A stretch of DNA of 64,000 bases from Scytonema millei VB511283 (GTDB taxonomy: Bacteria; Cyanobacteriota; Cyanobacteriia; Cyanobacteriales; Chroococcidiopsidaceae): contig NZ_JTJC03000005.1 of the NCBI RefSeq assembly GCF_000817735.3, positions 248,001-312,000 on the forward strand, read 5' to 3'. The notes beneath the pieces are model-generated. The model had not been told where the DNA came from, made no database searches, and worked only from the letters and a program-made list of their open reading frames with translations. Below, in pieces: positions 36,651-45,350 of this stretch (positions are counted from its first letter, which is position 1; each line of letters begins with the position of its first letter). A program made the position numbers and the translations under genes.

Positions 36651-36944
36651 ATGAATATTTGGTGGATTATATTATTAGCTGGTTTGGGTACTTTCTTGAT
36701 GCGAAGTGTGGGCATTTGGGTAAGAACAGATCGGTTGCAAGCGGGTTGGTTGGATAAAGTTGGTTTTGCGGTAATTTTGGTGATGGCTACCAGTAGCGTG
36801 GCTGACTTGGGAGAGTCAACTGTAGAAATTTGGGGGGCGATCGCTGCAAGTATAGTTGTTGTAGTTGCAAGTATTATCAAGCTACCGTTTCTCTTACGTA
36901 TCGCCCTCGGTTGTCTTGTATTTGGCGCGATCGCCAGCCTATAA
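36651..36944 (+). CDS. azlD: AzlD-family amino acid exporter, small subunit
   Basis: A 97-residue membrane protein with three or four spans (about 2-20, 37-55, 57-78 and 80-96) and the AzlD/YgaH signature GLGTFLMRSVGIWV. It pairs with AzlC. The ATG follows CAACTGATAACTG repeats, so the spacer between the two subunits has been invaded by STRRs without losing synteny. Confidence 0.88.
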   Translation: MNIWWIILLAGLGTFLMRSVGIWVRTDRLQAGWLDKVGFAVILVMATSSVADLGESTVEIWGAIAASIVVVVASIIKLPFLLRIALGCLVFGAIASL

Positions 36945-36991
36945 TTTTGCTAACGCACGTTTTGACTTTTAACTTTTGACTTTTGACTTTT

Positions 36992-38641
36992 TCAACCTTT
37001 CTTCATCTGCCACAAAGGAAGTTTCAAAATCGGATCGATTTGTACGCCTTGAAGTCCTTTTTGGGCAAAAACATAGTCTTTATTTTGAACTAAGGGAATA
37101 ATCGGTACGTCTTGGGCAATTAAGTCTTGGATTTCACCAAAGATTTTTGCCCGCGCTTGCGGATCTTGTGCTTGGCGCTGTTGAGAGATTAATTTGTTCA
37201 TGCGATCGCTGTAATAGAACGAACCTTGGCTTTGACTAGCACCATTCTCGCAACCGCTAGCGTCGCCTTTAGGACAACTTAAAAATGGTTGAATGTAGTT
37301 ATCGGGATCGCCAAAGTCGGGATACCAATCTTGTAAAATTGCCTGATATGCTCCTTTGGCTTGGTTGGCGAAAAAGGTAGCTGATTCTTCTGGCTGCGGC
37401 TGGATTTGAATTATTCCTTCGAGTTTTTGCGCTGCATATCCCCTCAAAGTGCCTGCAATTTGTTCTCGAATCAGGGAATACCCAGGATAAACGACTTGTA
37501 ATTTCAACGGGTTCTCTTTGGTGTATCCCGCTTTGGCTAATAGTGCTTTTGCTTTCTCTACATTGCCATCGCCATAAGCCGATTGAAACACGGGTTTATA
37601 ACTGTCGAAGGTATCGGGCAGCATACTGTAGAGTGGTTGCGCCTGATTTTGATAAACTCGTTGTATCAGTAGGGGACGATCTATCATTGAAGCGATCGCC
37701 TGTCTCACCTCTAACTGGTCTAAAGGCTTTTGCTTGACATTCAAAATCATATGGGTGACAGTATTACTTTTTTCTTCAATCGCCTGCCATCCTTTTGATG
37801 TTGCTTGCTGTTTTAAACTCTCTACTTGCTGCGGATCGAAGGTTTGATAGGCAATATCTACTGCACTCGTGCGGAAAGAATTGTATAAATTTGCCGCATT
37901 CGAGAGAATTTGAAAGTCGATACCTTGATTTGTCGGTTTTGCACCCCAATACTTATCGAATGCATCCATCCGTACCAAATTTGGTGTAAACTGCCTTAAC
38001 TGATACGGTCCCGTACCGACGAATTTTGTCGGCGAAAATTTACTGCTACCAATTTGATAGGCTTTGGGAGAGACAGCGCACATCCCAGGAAAAGCTAAGA
38101 CTGAAGGGAATGCCGCAAAAGAATTTTTTAATTTAATTGTTATTTCCTCATTTCCTGTCGCCGCTACAGAACTCACTACATCAGACAGCAGGGCGCTTGG
38201 TTTCCCGCCATTTTTAATAAATCGATTTAGCGAAAACGCCATCGCTTCGGCGTTGAATGGAGTTCCGTCATGAAAAACAACTCCTTGACGGATGGGAATC
38301 GTGTAAGTCAAACCGTCTTGACTGACTTTAGGCAAAGCTGTAGCTAGCTGGGGTTCTAATTCTCCCGTACCTAATTTGTATGTGTAGAGGCGATCGCACA
38401 GACTTGTAGTAATATTAGTGCCTGCTAATTCGTAATTATCTGCGGGATCGATCGTTCTCGGTCTTAAAGTTGTCCCCACGGTAATGCGACTGTTACCCCC
38501 ACCACCAGGAGTAGGCACTGTTGTCTGTGCTGGCGGACGTGAAGTGTTACAACTAACAATCAGCAAGCAGCATAGACTCAGCAGACTAAAGAATTTTCCC
38601 CACGACCAAAATTGCCTGCGCGATAAACCAAACCAGTTCAT
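36992..38641 (-). CDS. ABC transporter substrate-binding lipoprotein, peptide/nickel family (SBP family 5)
   Basis: A 549-residue periplasmic binding protein. The signal with LLIVSC is a lipobox, so the cysteine near residue 30 anchors it. The mature part shows the family 5 hallmarks: GTTLRPRTIDPADNYE, LCDRLYTYKLGTGELEPQLA, VKFVGTGPYQL-like and VVFHDGTPFNAEAMAFSL. It binds oligopeptides or similar substrates. No permease or ATPase for this transporter is visible here, so it must work with components elsewhere. The neighbouring CysA-type ATPase (38916) belongs to another family. Confidence 0.9.
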   Translation of the reverse strand: MNWFGLSRRQFWSWGKFFSLLSLCCLLIVSCNTSRPPAQTTVPTPGGGGNSRITVGTTLRPRTIDPADNYELAGTNITTSLCDRLYTYKLGTGELEPQLATALPKVSQDGLTYTIPIRQGVVFHDGTPFNAEAMAFSLNRFIKNGGKPSALLSDVVSSVAATGNEEITIKLKNSFAAFPSVLAFPGMCAVSPKAYQIGSSKFSPTKFVGTGPYQLRQFTPNLVRMDAFDKYWGAKPTNQGIDFQILSNAANLYNSFRTSAVDIAYQTFDPQQVESLKQQATSKGWQAIEEKSNTVTHMILNVKQKPLDQLEVRQAIASMIDRPLLIQRVYQNQAQPLYSMLPDTFDSYKPVFQSAYGDGNVEKAKALLAKAGYTKENPLKLQVVYPGYSLIREQIAGTLRGYAAQKLEGIIQIQPQPEESATFFANQAKGAYQAILQDWYPDFGDPDNYIQPFLSCPKGDASGCENGASQSQGSFYYSDRMNKLISQQRQAQDPQARAKIFGEIQDLIAQDVPIIPLVQNKDYVFAQKGLQGVQIDPILKLPLWQMKKG

Positions 38642-38687
38642 ATTTTTTAGTGTTTTCGATTTAGCCAGTTATCAGTTATCAGTTGTC

Positions 38688-38839
38688 GTAGGGGCGGGTT
38701 TTGACCAAAAATTTTCGGTTCTAGCTGTTAGTTTATTTGCTAAACCCGCCCGTACAGGAGTCAGAGAAGTCGTAGGGGCGGGTTTTGACCAAAAATTTTC
38801 GGTTCTAGCTGTTAGTTTATTTGCTAAACCCGCCCGTAC
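38688..38839. repeat. Tandem copies 4 and 5 of the GTAGGGGCGGGTT inverted-repeat element
   Basis: Two identical 68-base elements (38688-38755 and 38772-38839) start GTAGGGGCGGGTTTTGACC and end AAACCCGCCCGTAC, with an 84-base period. The identity shows a recent tandem duplication including a few flanking bases. They fill the spacer between the binding protein and cysA. Confidence 0.9.
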
Positions 38840-38915
38840 AGGAGTCAGGAAACAGAGACCTTCTTCTCACGCACCACGCACCACGCATCACTGTCTTAAC
38901 CAATGACCAATGGCA

Positions 38916-39932
38916 TTAAATCGAATAGTATAACGGAAAAGATTTCGCTTCTCTGGGTTTGACATAAACCTTTTGCTGCGGTTCGAGTTGCAGTTGGTCG
39001 AAGCGATCGCGAGTGAGATGCGCCATGACCACTTGTCCGTCGTCCAAGGTTAACTCTGCCTGAATTTCCCAGCCCAGATGAATAATCCGACTGACTCTCG
39101 CAGGGACACTCGTACTGTTAGGTTCTGTCTCGATCGCCACATCTTGGGGACGCAGGAAGATTTCTGGGTGGGCAGAATCAAACCCGTTACCCTGAAATAT
39201 TTTCGCCGAACTTGGTAACACGTTCACCGGGCCGATGAAACTCATCACAAACGCTGTAGCGGGGTGGTCGTAAACTTGGGCTGGCGTACCTACTTGTTCG
39301 ACTTTACCTTTATTCATCACCACAATTTCATCGGCAACTTCCATCGCCTCTTCTTGGTCGTGAGTCACGAATACTGTGGTAACGTGAACTTCATCGTGGA
39401 GGCGACGCAACCAGGCGCGTAAATCTTTGCGCACTTTGGCATCTAACGCCCCAAAGGGTTCGTCTAGTAACAAAACTTTTGGTTCTACCGCTAGCGCCCG
39501 TGCCAAGGCGACTCTTTGTCTCTGTCCGCCCGAAAGCTGCGAAGGATAGCGATCGCCCAATCCTTTTAATTGCACTAACTCTAATAATTCCTCTACCCGT
39601 CCTTTAACTTTCCCTTTGGTGGCTTTGCGAATTTCCATTCCAAAGGCAACATTTTGACGCACCGTCATGTGTTTGAACAAAGCGTAGTGCTGAAATACAA
39701 ACCCAATGTTGCGATCCTGTACGCTCTGATTGGTTGCATCTTTGCCCGTCAGTAAGATCTTACCGCTATCCGGCATTTCCAACCCCGCAATCAACCGTAA
39801 AAGCGTAGACTTACCAGATCCAGAAGGACCTAACAAAGCGACTAAAGAACCGCTGGAAATCTCTAAGCTGACGTTGTCAACAGCGGTAAAACTGCCAAAC
39901 TGTTTGGTGACGTTTTCTATGACAATACCCAT
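38916..39932 (-). CDS. cysA: Sulfate/molybdate-type ABC transporter ATP-binding protein (CysA-like)
   Basis: A 338-residue ATPase. Walker [16 protein letters not shown]-loop [12 protein letters not shown], signature [15 protein letters not shown], Walker [14 protein letters not shown] and the switch [11 protein letters not shown] are intact, and a C-terminal TOBE-like domain follows (about 235-338). [21 protein letters not shown] is characteristic of CysA. CysT, CysW and SbpA are not adjacent, so this is an orphan ATPase; it may serve a sulfate transporter encoded elsewhere. Substrate is inferred. Confidence 0.82.
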   Translation of the reverse strand: MGIVIENVTKQFGSFTAVDNVSLEISSGSLVALLGPSGSGKSTLLRLIAGLEMPDSGKILLTGKDATNQSVQDRNIGFVFQHYALFKHMTVRQNVAFGMEIRKATKGKVKGRVEELLELVQLKGLGDRYPSQLSGGQRQRVALARALAVEPKVLLLDEPFGALDAKVRKDLRAWLRRLHDEVHVTTVFVTHDQEEAMEVADEIVVMNKGKVEQVGTPAQVYDHPATAFVMSFIGPVNVLPSSAKIFQGNGFDSAHPEIFLRPQDVAIETEPNSTSVPARVSRIIHLGWEIQAELTLDDGQVVMAHLTRDRFDQLQLEPQQKVYVKPREAKSFPLYYSI

Positions 39933-40257
39933 TTTAAGAGAGGAGCTAGGGGCTAGGGGTTGGAGGCGAGGGAATCAGTTGTCAGCATTCAGCAATAACT
40001 CATCCCTGTAATTTCCAGTTAATCGGTGGGATTACAGTAGATATATATCATACATTACTAACTCTTGTCTGCCGAAACTGAGTTAGTCAATACATTACAA
40101 CAATTCTTTTGTCTGCCGTAATTGCCGATCGGCGATCGCTGACAGATAAGCAACACTTTGCTTAACTATTTATTTTTTATTTGTCAAGACATCTTGCTTT
40201 TTCGTAACAATACTGTTACATTAGTTTACAAGAGTTAACAAACACGGAATAAACAGT
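39933..40257. other. Upstream region of cysA and of the ssl1498-type gene
   Basis: No gene. The left part has CTAGGGG repeats. The right part, AT-rich with GTTACA/TGTTACA-type motifs (40205-40240), is the likely promoter of the 56-residue light-harvesting-like gene. Confidence 0.5.
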
Positions 40258-40428
40258 ATGTACACAACCATTAACGAAGACGGCATTCTGAATAACTACG
40301 CCACCGAACCAGAAATGTATTATTCTGAATATCCAACCCCAGAACAGCAAAATCGCTATACTTTTCAGGGTGCGATCGCTGGTTTGTTTGTCATGGCTCT
40401 AGTATTAGTTGCTCTTGTTGCTAGCTAA
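40258..40428 (+). CDS. ssl1498-family light-harvesting-like small membrane protein
   Basis: A 56-residue protein starting MYTTINEDGILNNYATEPEM, then YYSEYPTPEQQNRYTFQGAI, and ending in a single hydrophobic helix (about residues 38-55). The LNNYATEP opening and PTPEQQNRY linker are characteristic of the ssl1498-type light-harvesting-like peptides. Those are thought to accompany photosystem assembly or photoprotection in cyanobacteria. It lacks the chlorophyll-binding ExxNxR motif of classical HLIPs. The terminator at 40498-40523 fits a single-gene transcript. Confidence 0.75.
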   Translation: MYTTINEDGILNNYATEPEMYYSEYPTPEQQNRYTFQGAIAGLFVMALVLVALVAS

Positions 40429-40497
40429 GTTTATTTAATTTCACGATTTAAGTTCGACAACAGTAGCTCCCATCGATATTTAATTCCTCCTCTTGCA

Positions 40498-40523
40498 CCT
40501 CGGCTTTTGAGTCGAGGTTTTTT
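40498..40523 (+). terminator. Intrinsic terminator downstream of the ssl1498-type gene
   Basis: Stem CCTCGGCT (40498-40505) with AGTCGAGG (40510-40517), one G-U pair, loop TTTG, then six T. It lies 69 bases past the stop codon. Confidence 0.75.
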
Positions 40524-40532
40524 GTTACATCA

Positions 40533-40610
40533 GGACTTGCACTGGCTCGACTACACAGGCACAACCTGCCTGCGCAGGTTAAAACATTGTCCAGTCCACG
40601 CAGCTTGAAT
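40533..40610. repeat. GC-rich hairpin repeat, possible half of the AATTCGCGGCTA family
   Basis: Contains GACTACACAGGCACAACCTG, then GCGCAGGTTAAAAC and CAGTCCACGCAGC. A perfect seven-base hairpin (AACCTGC, loop CTGC, GCAGGTT) is at 40563-40580. It resembles the core of the repeat at 10055-10211. Confidence 0.45.
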
Positions 40611-40735
40611 AATGCTTCTCTTAATCTGACAAAAAATATCACTTATAAAGAAAACTAAAACTTCTTGATTCTGACAGTGGCAGAAAATAAAGCAATTATT
40701 AGAAGATCGATTGTGTCTTTTCGATCGACTGCGAA

Positions 40736-41158
40736 TTAATTTCGATCGCGCTCGGATGTAGGTGGAGATGGTGCAGAACGACCCAAAATTAGCGGAATAC
40801 TCATAGTTCCCAGAGCCATCATGATGACTGCCAAAAGCCAGATCGCTAAACGGTTGGGGCGATAGTTGCCGCTTTCAATTTGCCCAAAAACTCGGTTATA
40901 TCGCCAAGCTGCCAAGGCAATCGTGAAGATACCAACTAGAACTAGGCTCACCCCCAAATTCTCGGAACTAACTAAATTGCGATCGGCAACCGTGGGTTGT
41001 TGAGTCACGGCTGTTTGCAGTTGGCGCAGAAACAAACCAAATCGAGCGATCGCAAACCCAAAACCAATTAAAGCGATCGCCGTCCGCAACCAAGCTAAGA
41101 AAGTCCGCTCGTTGGCTTGATGCTCCCGTTGGCGATCGATTTCCGATTTTCTGTCCAT
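40736..41158 (-). CDS. DUF202 (YidH-type) membrane protein
   Basis: A 140-residue protein with the DUF202 signature REHQANERTFLAWLRTAIALIGFGFAIARFGLFLRQLQ. Three membrane spans: about residues 25-45, 73-92 and 108-125. The RTFLAWLRT motif is diagnostic. The family has no firmly assigned function. Its start is 5 bases from the stop of the hydrolase-like gene at 41163 on the same strand, so the two form an operon. Confidence 0.88.
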   Translation of the reverse strand: MDRKSEIDRQREHQANERTFLAWLRTAIALIGFGFAIARFGLFLRQLQTAVTQQPTVADRNLVSSENLGVSLVLVGIFTIALAAWRYNRVFGQIESGNYRPNRLAIWLLAVIMMALGTMSIPLILGRSAPSPPTSERDRN

Positions 41159-41162
41159 GCTA

Positions 41163-42164
41163 TTATTTTTCCTTCGACCAGATCGGCAACTGATTCACCT
41201 TTTGTATCGTTAAATCTACATATTTCATGCCTTTCTCGCCAGCTATCTCCATGCCAAAATAGCCTTCTGCACCATCGTGTTCGTGCGGTCCACTCGAATG
41301 TACAGTATAACGACCCTGCCTGACAGCCTGATTAAACGGCGAACCTACCGTCCAAATCCAGCGAGAGGGAAAAACAATTCTGCCAATATCCTCTACCCAG
41401 TCTCGTTGACCTTGTAAATGATAAATCTGCTCAGCCGTGTTAAAACCATCTGTACCAGCAAACACACCTCCAATCGAGATAACTGCAATTTGAGTGTTTG
41501 GCAGCCATCGATCGAGATATGGAGTTGCGGCAAGGGCAACTTGAGCGCCACCACTCGTCCCCATCAACAGAATCTTAATTGGTTGCTGAGAGGTTTGGGA
41601 TAAGGGGTGAGCTGCTTGCATCCGGTCAACGATCGCGTTAGCAATCCCCAAGTTATAGACTTTTCCATAGCGATCGTCGGCAGAAATGGCAAAACGCCAG
41701 AGGTTGCGAATTTTTATTAATACGTCCGCCACACCATACCAACCTTTAGCCTCGTCTGCGAAACGCCACAAGGGAGCTAAAAAGCGCTCTCCCCCCAAAC
41801 TTTCATTTGCGGCTGAATAGGGAAAGACATCGCGTACGGTAACGCAGTTAGGATGCGCTTGTTCGAGACGGTTGAGAAAGACTTCTTCCCCAGGTAATAG
41901 CTGGTTAGCAGAAAAATCTCCCACACCTGTTAAAAAGACAATGTAACAATTTATATTTGCCGATTGAGGCTGTGAATTTGAACTGTCACCCAACCGCAAT
42001 TGCTTATCTGGCTTTGGTTTTAGCCCTAAACTCTCCACTTCTTGAGAAAGCCACCAAACCAGAGTTCCCACGGGTGAGAACATGCCCCAAATCAAAAGTA
42101 TAATTCCCGCTAGAACTAGCAGTCTTAAGCTTCCGCTCCGCAGCCAATTGACAAACCTTACCAT
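41163..42164 (-). CDS. Membrane-anchored alpha/beta hydrolase-like protein
   Basis: A 333-residue protein. One N-terminal membrane segment (about residues 12-35) is followed by a 250-residue domain with a nucleophile-like elbow LLMGTSGGAQVALAA (Gly-Thr-Ser-Gly-Gly). An opening strand-loop CYIVFLTGVGDFSANQL is present, and a late HSSGPHEHDGAEGYFG region could supply His and Asp. This is compatible with a lipase or esterase fold, but I do not recognise a specific family. It is upstream of the DUF202 gene, with 4 intervening bases, so both are cotranscribed. Confidence 0.68.
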   Translation of the reverse strand: MVRFVNWLRSGSLRLLVLAGIILLIWGMFSPVGTLVWWLSQEVESLGLKPKPDKQLRLGDSSNSQPQSANINCYIVFLTGVGDFSANQLLPGEEVFLNRLEQAHPNCVTVRDVFPYSAANESLGGERFLAPLWRFADEAKGWYGVADVLIKIRNLWRFAISADDRYGKVYNLGIANAIVDRMQAAHPLSQTSQQPIKILLMGTSGGAQVALAATPYLDRWLPNTQIAVISIGGVFAGTDGFNTAEQIYHLQGQRDWVEDIGRIVFPSRWIWTVGSPFNQAVRQGRYTVHSSGPHEHDGAEGYFGMEIAGEKGMKYVDLTIQKVNQLPIWSKEK

Positions 42165-42276
42165 AAAATTTCATTGGTCATTGGTCATTGGTCATTGCTC
42201 GTGCGCTCCCTGCTCTCTATTAACTGTCAACTGATAACTGATAACTGATAACCCCTCACTTTTCAAGGAATTTAAA

Positions 42277-42816
42277 GTGCGCGATCGACATAGCAATCTC
42301 TGGAGTCTACTACGGGAGGCACTCACTTTAGACCCTAATTTTTACGAACATATTCCTATTAATGCGAAAAATCGCCGCTTCGCCCAAATCGTGGTTGTTC
42401 TTGCAGCCGTCTCTTACTCTCTTGGTAGTGCTGTGATTTTTTTAATCAACCGAGTTCCCCTACCGCTGTTAATTTTGAGGCTCTTGGGCAGTGGGATCGG
42501 TGTCGTCATCGGCTACTACTTTTGGACTTTGACGATTTGGAAAATTGGTGATTGGTTTAAACCAAATCACGTAACTTATCGAGCGCTGATGATTCCTCTA
42601 GGCTTGGCTTACGCCCCCCAAGCTCTCAACTTTTTAACTCTGATTCCTCTATTGGGTCAACCAATCGAGCGAATTTTAGCCGTGTGGAGTCTGCTAGCGG
42701 CAATTGTAGCAGTCCGCCAAGGTCTAGATATTTCCCCTGGTTGGGCGATCGCGATTTGTTTAATCGGTTGGATACCACTTCAAATGACAATCGGTCTAGT
42801 CAGAGCGATCGCCTGA
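42277..42816 (+). CDS. Yip1-family membrane protein
   Basis: A 179-residue polytopic protein starting at a GTG preceded by AAGGA. Membrane segments: about residues 36-55, 62-85, 105-125 and 128-175. WSLLREALTLDPNFYEHIP and FWTLTIWKIGDWF suggest the Yip1 family of bacterial membrane proteins. The function is not known. Divergent from the alpha/beta hydrolase gene and separated from it by STRRs. Final residues RAIA. Confidence 0.72.
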   Translation: MRDRHSNLWSLLREALTLDPNFYEHIPINAKNRRFAQIVVVLAAVSYSLGSAVIFLINRVPLPLLILRLLGSGIGVVIGYYFWTLTIWKIGDWFKPNHVTYRALMIPLGLAYAPQALNFLTLIPLLGQPIERILAVWSLLAAIVAVRQGLDISPGWAIAICLIGWIPLQMTIGLVRAIA

Positions 42817-42971
42817 GAAGTCAAAAGTCAAAAGTCAAAAGTCAAAAATTAGGAGTCAGGAGTCCAGGAGTCAGAAGTCAGAAGTAATTCTCCCTCAGCT
42901 CCCCTGCTTCTCTGCTCATTGGTTGCGGATAACTGGTCACTGGTCACTGGTCACTGATAACTGCTTCCTGC

Positions 42972-43157
42972 TCACTGTTCTTGGGGTTTTTCCTGTCGTT
43001 CGTCGGAGATTGCTTGTTTAATTTCTGGGCTGTCGAGTAACTCTTTTGCCATATCCATGAACTTGAGACTGTCTGGGTGGATTGACTGTCGCCGCAAAAT
43101 GGGAATTTCCTCATTAGAAGCATCGTTGTTTGCTGGACGGTCTGCATCTGAGTACAT
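42972..43157 (-). CDS. Short hydrophilic protein, function unknown
   Basis: A 61-residue soluble protein, acidic and rich in Asp, Glu and Gln. NEEIPILRRQSIHPDSLKFM and the DMAKELLDSPEIKQAISDERQ segment look helical. A competing frame (42944-43147) is less protein-like. The start has no clear ribosome site. I do not recognise a family. Moderate confidence that it is a real gene. Confidence 0.45.
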   Translation of the reverse strand: MYSDADRPANNDASNEEIPILRRQSIHPDSLKFMDMAKELLDSPEIKQAISDERQEKPQEQ

Positions 43158-43211
43158 AATTCCTAACTTGAACTCGCCTTTTAGAAAATTGTATCGAGTT
43201 TGTCTCTATAT

Positions 43212-43286
43212 TGCGATCGCAATTGAAGTAGAACACTGCGATCGCAATTGAAGTAGAACCCTGCGATCGCAATTGAAGTAGAACAC
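43212..43286. repeat. Three tandem 25-base units containing HIP1
   Basis: TGCGATCGCAATTGAAGTAG followed by AACAC or AACCC is repeated three times with an exact 25-base period. Each contains one HIP1 octamer (GCGATCGC). The array lies just beyond the stop codon of the GH5 gene. Confidence 0.9.
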
Positions 43287-43294
43287 CGTAAATC

Positions 43295-45196
43295 TCATGC
43301 TCGCACGCGAAAATCGTGGATCGACCACCAAGCTTTTTTGTCTTGTTTATTGACGACGCGAATATAACGACCTCTGGCAGGTGAATTTAAGCCGATCGTC
43401 GTCACGGGAGAACCTAAACCTTGGTAGACTGGTTTGCCAAATTGGTTGGGATTATTGCCTACATAAACCTCAAATCTCGTTGGGTAATCGTCGGCTGAGG
43501 AACCTGCATTCATGACGATCGCTCTAACTGTTTGGGGCGATCGCATATCGACTTGAAACCAGTCCCCATTTGCGATCGCGTCTCCACTGGTATAGCGCGT
43601 ATCTGGGTTGCGATCGATTGACATATCTGGCGCTTCTCGATCCCACGTACCTTTGCGGCTGGCTGAGGCTTGCCAGTTACGCGAATTTAATTCATTTTTG
43701 CCCGCGATCGTTCTTTCAGTTCCAGCACGGTAGACAAGAAATTCGGCAAACGACCAATCGGGCTGTGACTTTTTCGCAAATCTTTGCGGGACGATTCTGA
43801 TATACCTAGCTTTTTGCGTCGGAAAAGACACTTGTGTTCGTGCCACTGCGTTTCCCTTGACACTAGCAACCAACTTTCCTTTTGACTTAGCTGTATTAGA
43901 GACATATACCTGATAGTCTCGTAAGAAACTACTAGCGGCTTTGCGAGAATCCATCACGATTCGATTGAACGACTGCGACGAACCCAGATCGACAGCAAAC
44001 CAATTACTAGAACTCGCATTGGCGATCGCAAATTGCGTCCGAAAGTCATTATCAATTGCGGCTGCGGCATTTCCTCCCGAACTACTTGCTTTCCAGGCAA
44101 AACGATTGAGTGAAATGCCTAGTTTTGGTTCGGAGAGATTGTGGGAATCGTCCCATACTTGTTCGCCTAACCAAGTTAAATTTGTCGGGCGACTGCCATT
44201 TGTTTTATTCGTACTATCGCCACTCGCCCCACCTGTATCGGACGTTGCTAGTGCGTTCCAATCCCATGCCCAGTAATGCCATACGAGTCTGCCAATGCCG
44301 CGCTTTTTTGCCACTGCTAAAGATATACGGGCGGCTTCCGTCACGTCTAAATCTGCTTGTGAATTGCCTGTAGTGGCAGCATACTCGCCAATAATCATTG
44401 CCAATCCTTTTTTCTGGACGCGATCGACAAAATTATCGAGTTTATCTAGATTCCAATTCCAATTAACATAAGTATGCAGGCTAAAGACAACTCTTCTTCT
44501 CGGATCGGTCTTTAAAAGTTGTTGTCCGTAAGTTAAAAACGCACTGGTAGAGTCTTTAATAAAGTTAGCTTTGGTCGTGCCGTTACCGTCTTCAGAACCA
44601 AAGTTATATCCATCAACTACAATAATATTATTTGCACCTGCTTTGCGTATATCTTGTATTAGCAGTTTGTGCATATCATACCAATATTTTTCGACTTTAT
44701 TTGTGCCACCTGGCTCATTCATAATATTGAACCAGACATAGGGATTATTTTTATAACGAGTGGCAATTTTGCGCCAAAAATTACGCAAGTCTTGTAAGGA
44801 TGGATTGGAATCTTTAGTATAAAAACTGCCTGAATGGTCGTGACATTCAAGCATGATTACCGTTTTAGGATTGCTGCCAGCGTAGGCTTTGACGTATTTA
44901 TCTACTAGCTCATCGGTGACAAACCAATTCGGATCGCTACCCGGTTTCAGTACCAATGACAGTCTTACTGTATTAAATTTCCAGACATTTTTGATGAATT
45001 TTACGTCTTTGGCGCTCGATTGATCTGTCCAAATGCCAATATTTGCTCCTTTCATCACAAACGGCTGTCCGTTAGGAGCAAAAATTTTCGTCCCTCTAAC
45101 CGTAAATTCTCTGGCGATCGCTGCTTGAGAAAGCCCTATAAAAATTATGCAAAGAAACGCCACAACAGATATGAGTGTAAAAGAAATTTTTCTCAT
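43295..45196 (-). CDS. Secreted GH5-like cellulase with two F5/8-type (discoidin) C-terminal domains
   Basis: A 633-residue secreted enzyme. Signal peptide at 1-28 (SVVAFLCIIFIGLSQAAIA). Residues about 30-345 form a GH5-type barrel: IFAPNGQPFVMKGANIG, the acid/base in NIMNEPGG near 163 and the nucleophile Glu in MIIGEYAA near 271. Residues about 360-495 and 505-633 are two galactose-binding F5/8 domains (SSNWFAVDLGSSQSFNRIV and GDWFQVDMRSPQTVRAIV). It probably cleaves a beta-glucan or mannan outside the cell. Followed upstream on the same strand by the GHL10-type gene, separated by a repeat element. Confidence 0.88.
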   Translation of the reverse strand: MRKISFTLISVVAFLCIIFIGLSQAAIAREFTVRGTKIFAPNGQPFVMKGANIGIWTDQSSAKDVKFIKNVWKFNTVRLSLVLKPGSDPNWFVTDELVDKYVKAYAGSNPKTVIMLECHDHSGSFYTKDSNPSLQDLRNFWRKIATRYKNNPYVWFNIMNEPGGTNKVEKYWYDMHKLLIQDIRKAGANNIIVVDGYNFGSEDGNGTTKANFIKDSTSAFLTYGQQLLKTDPRRRVVFSLHTYVNWNWNLDKLDNFVDRVQKKGLAMIIGEYAATTGNSQADLDVTEAARISLAVAKKRGIGRLVWHYWAWDWNALATSDTGGASGDSTNKTNGSRPTNLTWLGEQVWDDSHNLSEPKLGISLNRFAWKASSSGGNAAAAIDNDFRTQFAIANASSSNWFAVDLGSSQSFNRIVMDSRKAASSFLRDYQVYVSNTAKSKGKLVASVKGNAVARTQVSFPTQKARYIRIVPQRFAKKSQPDWSFAEFLVYRAGTERTIAGKNELNSRNWQASASRKGTWDREAPDMSIDRNPDTRYTSGDAIANGDWFQVDMRSPQTVRAIVMNAGSSADDYPTRFEVYVGNNPNQFGKPVYQGLGSPVTTIGLNSPARGRYIRVVNKQDKKAWWSIHDFRVRA

Positions 45197-45234
45197 GGCG
45201 TTATACCAATACTGTTCGTTCTTGTCACAGAACC

Positions 45235-45299
45235 GATCCCCCCTAACCCCCTTTCTAAGGGGGGAATGAATGCCCCCTTTCTAAGGGGGTTGGGGGATC
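45235..45299. repeat. Inverted-repeat element, GATCCCCC family (copy 2)
   Basis: A 65-base unit with ends GATCCCCCCTAACCCCC and GGGGGTTGGGGGATC, and two internal CTTTCTAAGGGGG blocks. It sits in the 154-base spacer between two glycoside hydrolase genes. Confidence 0.85.
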
Positions 45300-45350
45300 G
45301 AGATCTAAAACTTGCTTTTGCATAACTTCTGTTAGCAAACAGTTGCCATT

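Noticed and set aside
38484-38906. A 140-codon plus-strand frame with a duplicated segment
   Set aside because: It is antisense to the binding-protein gene and then runs through the two tandem inverted-repeat elements; the internal repeat is the DNA repeat, not a protein domain duplication.
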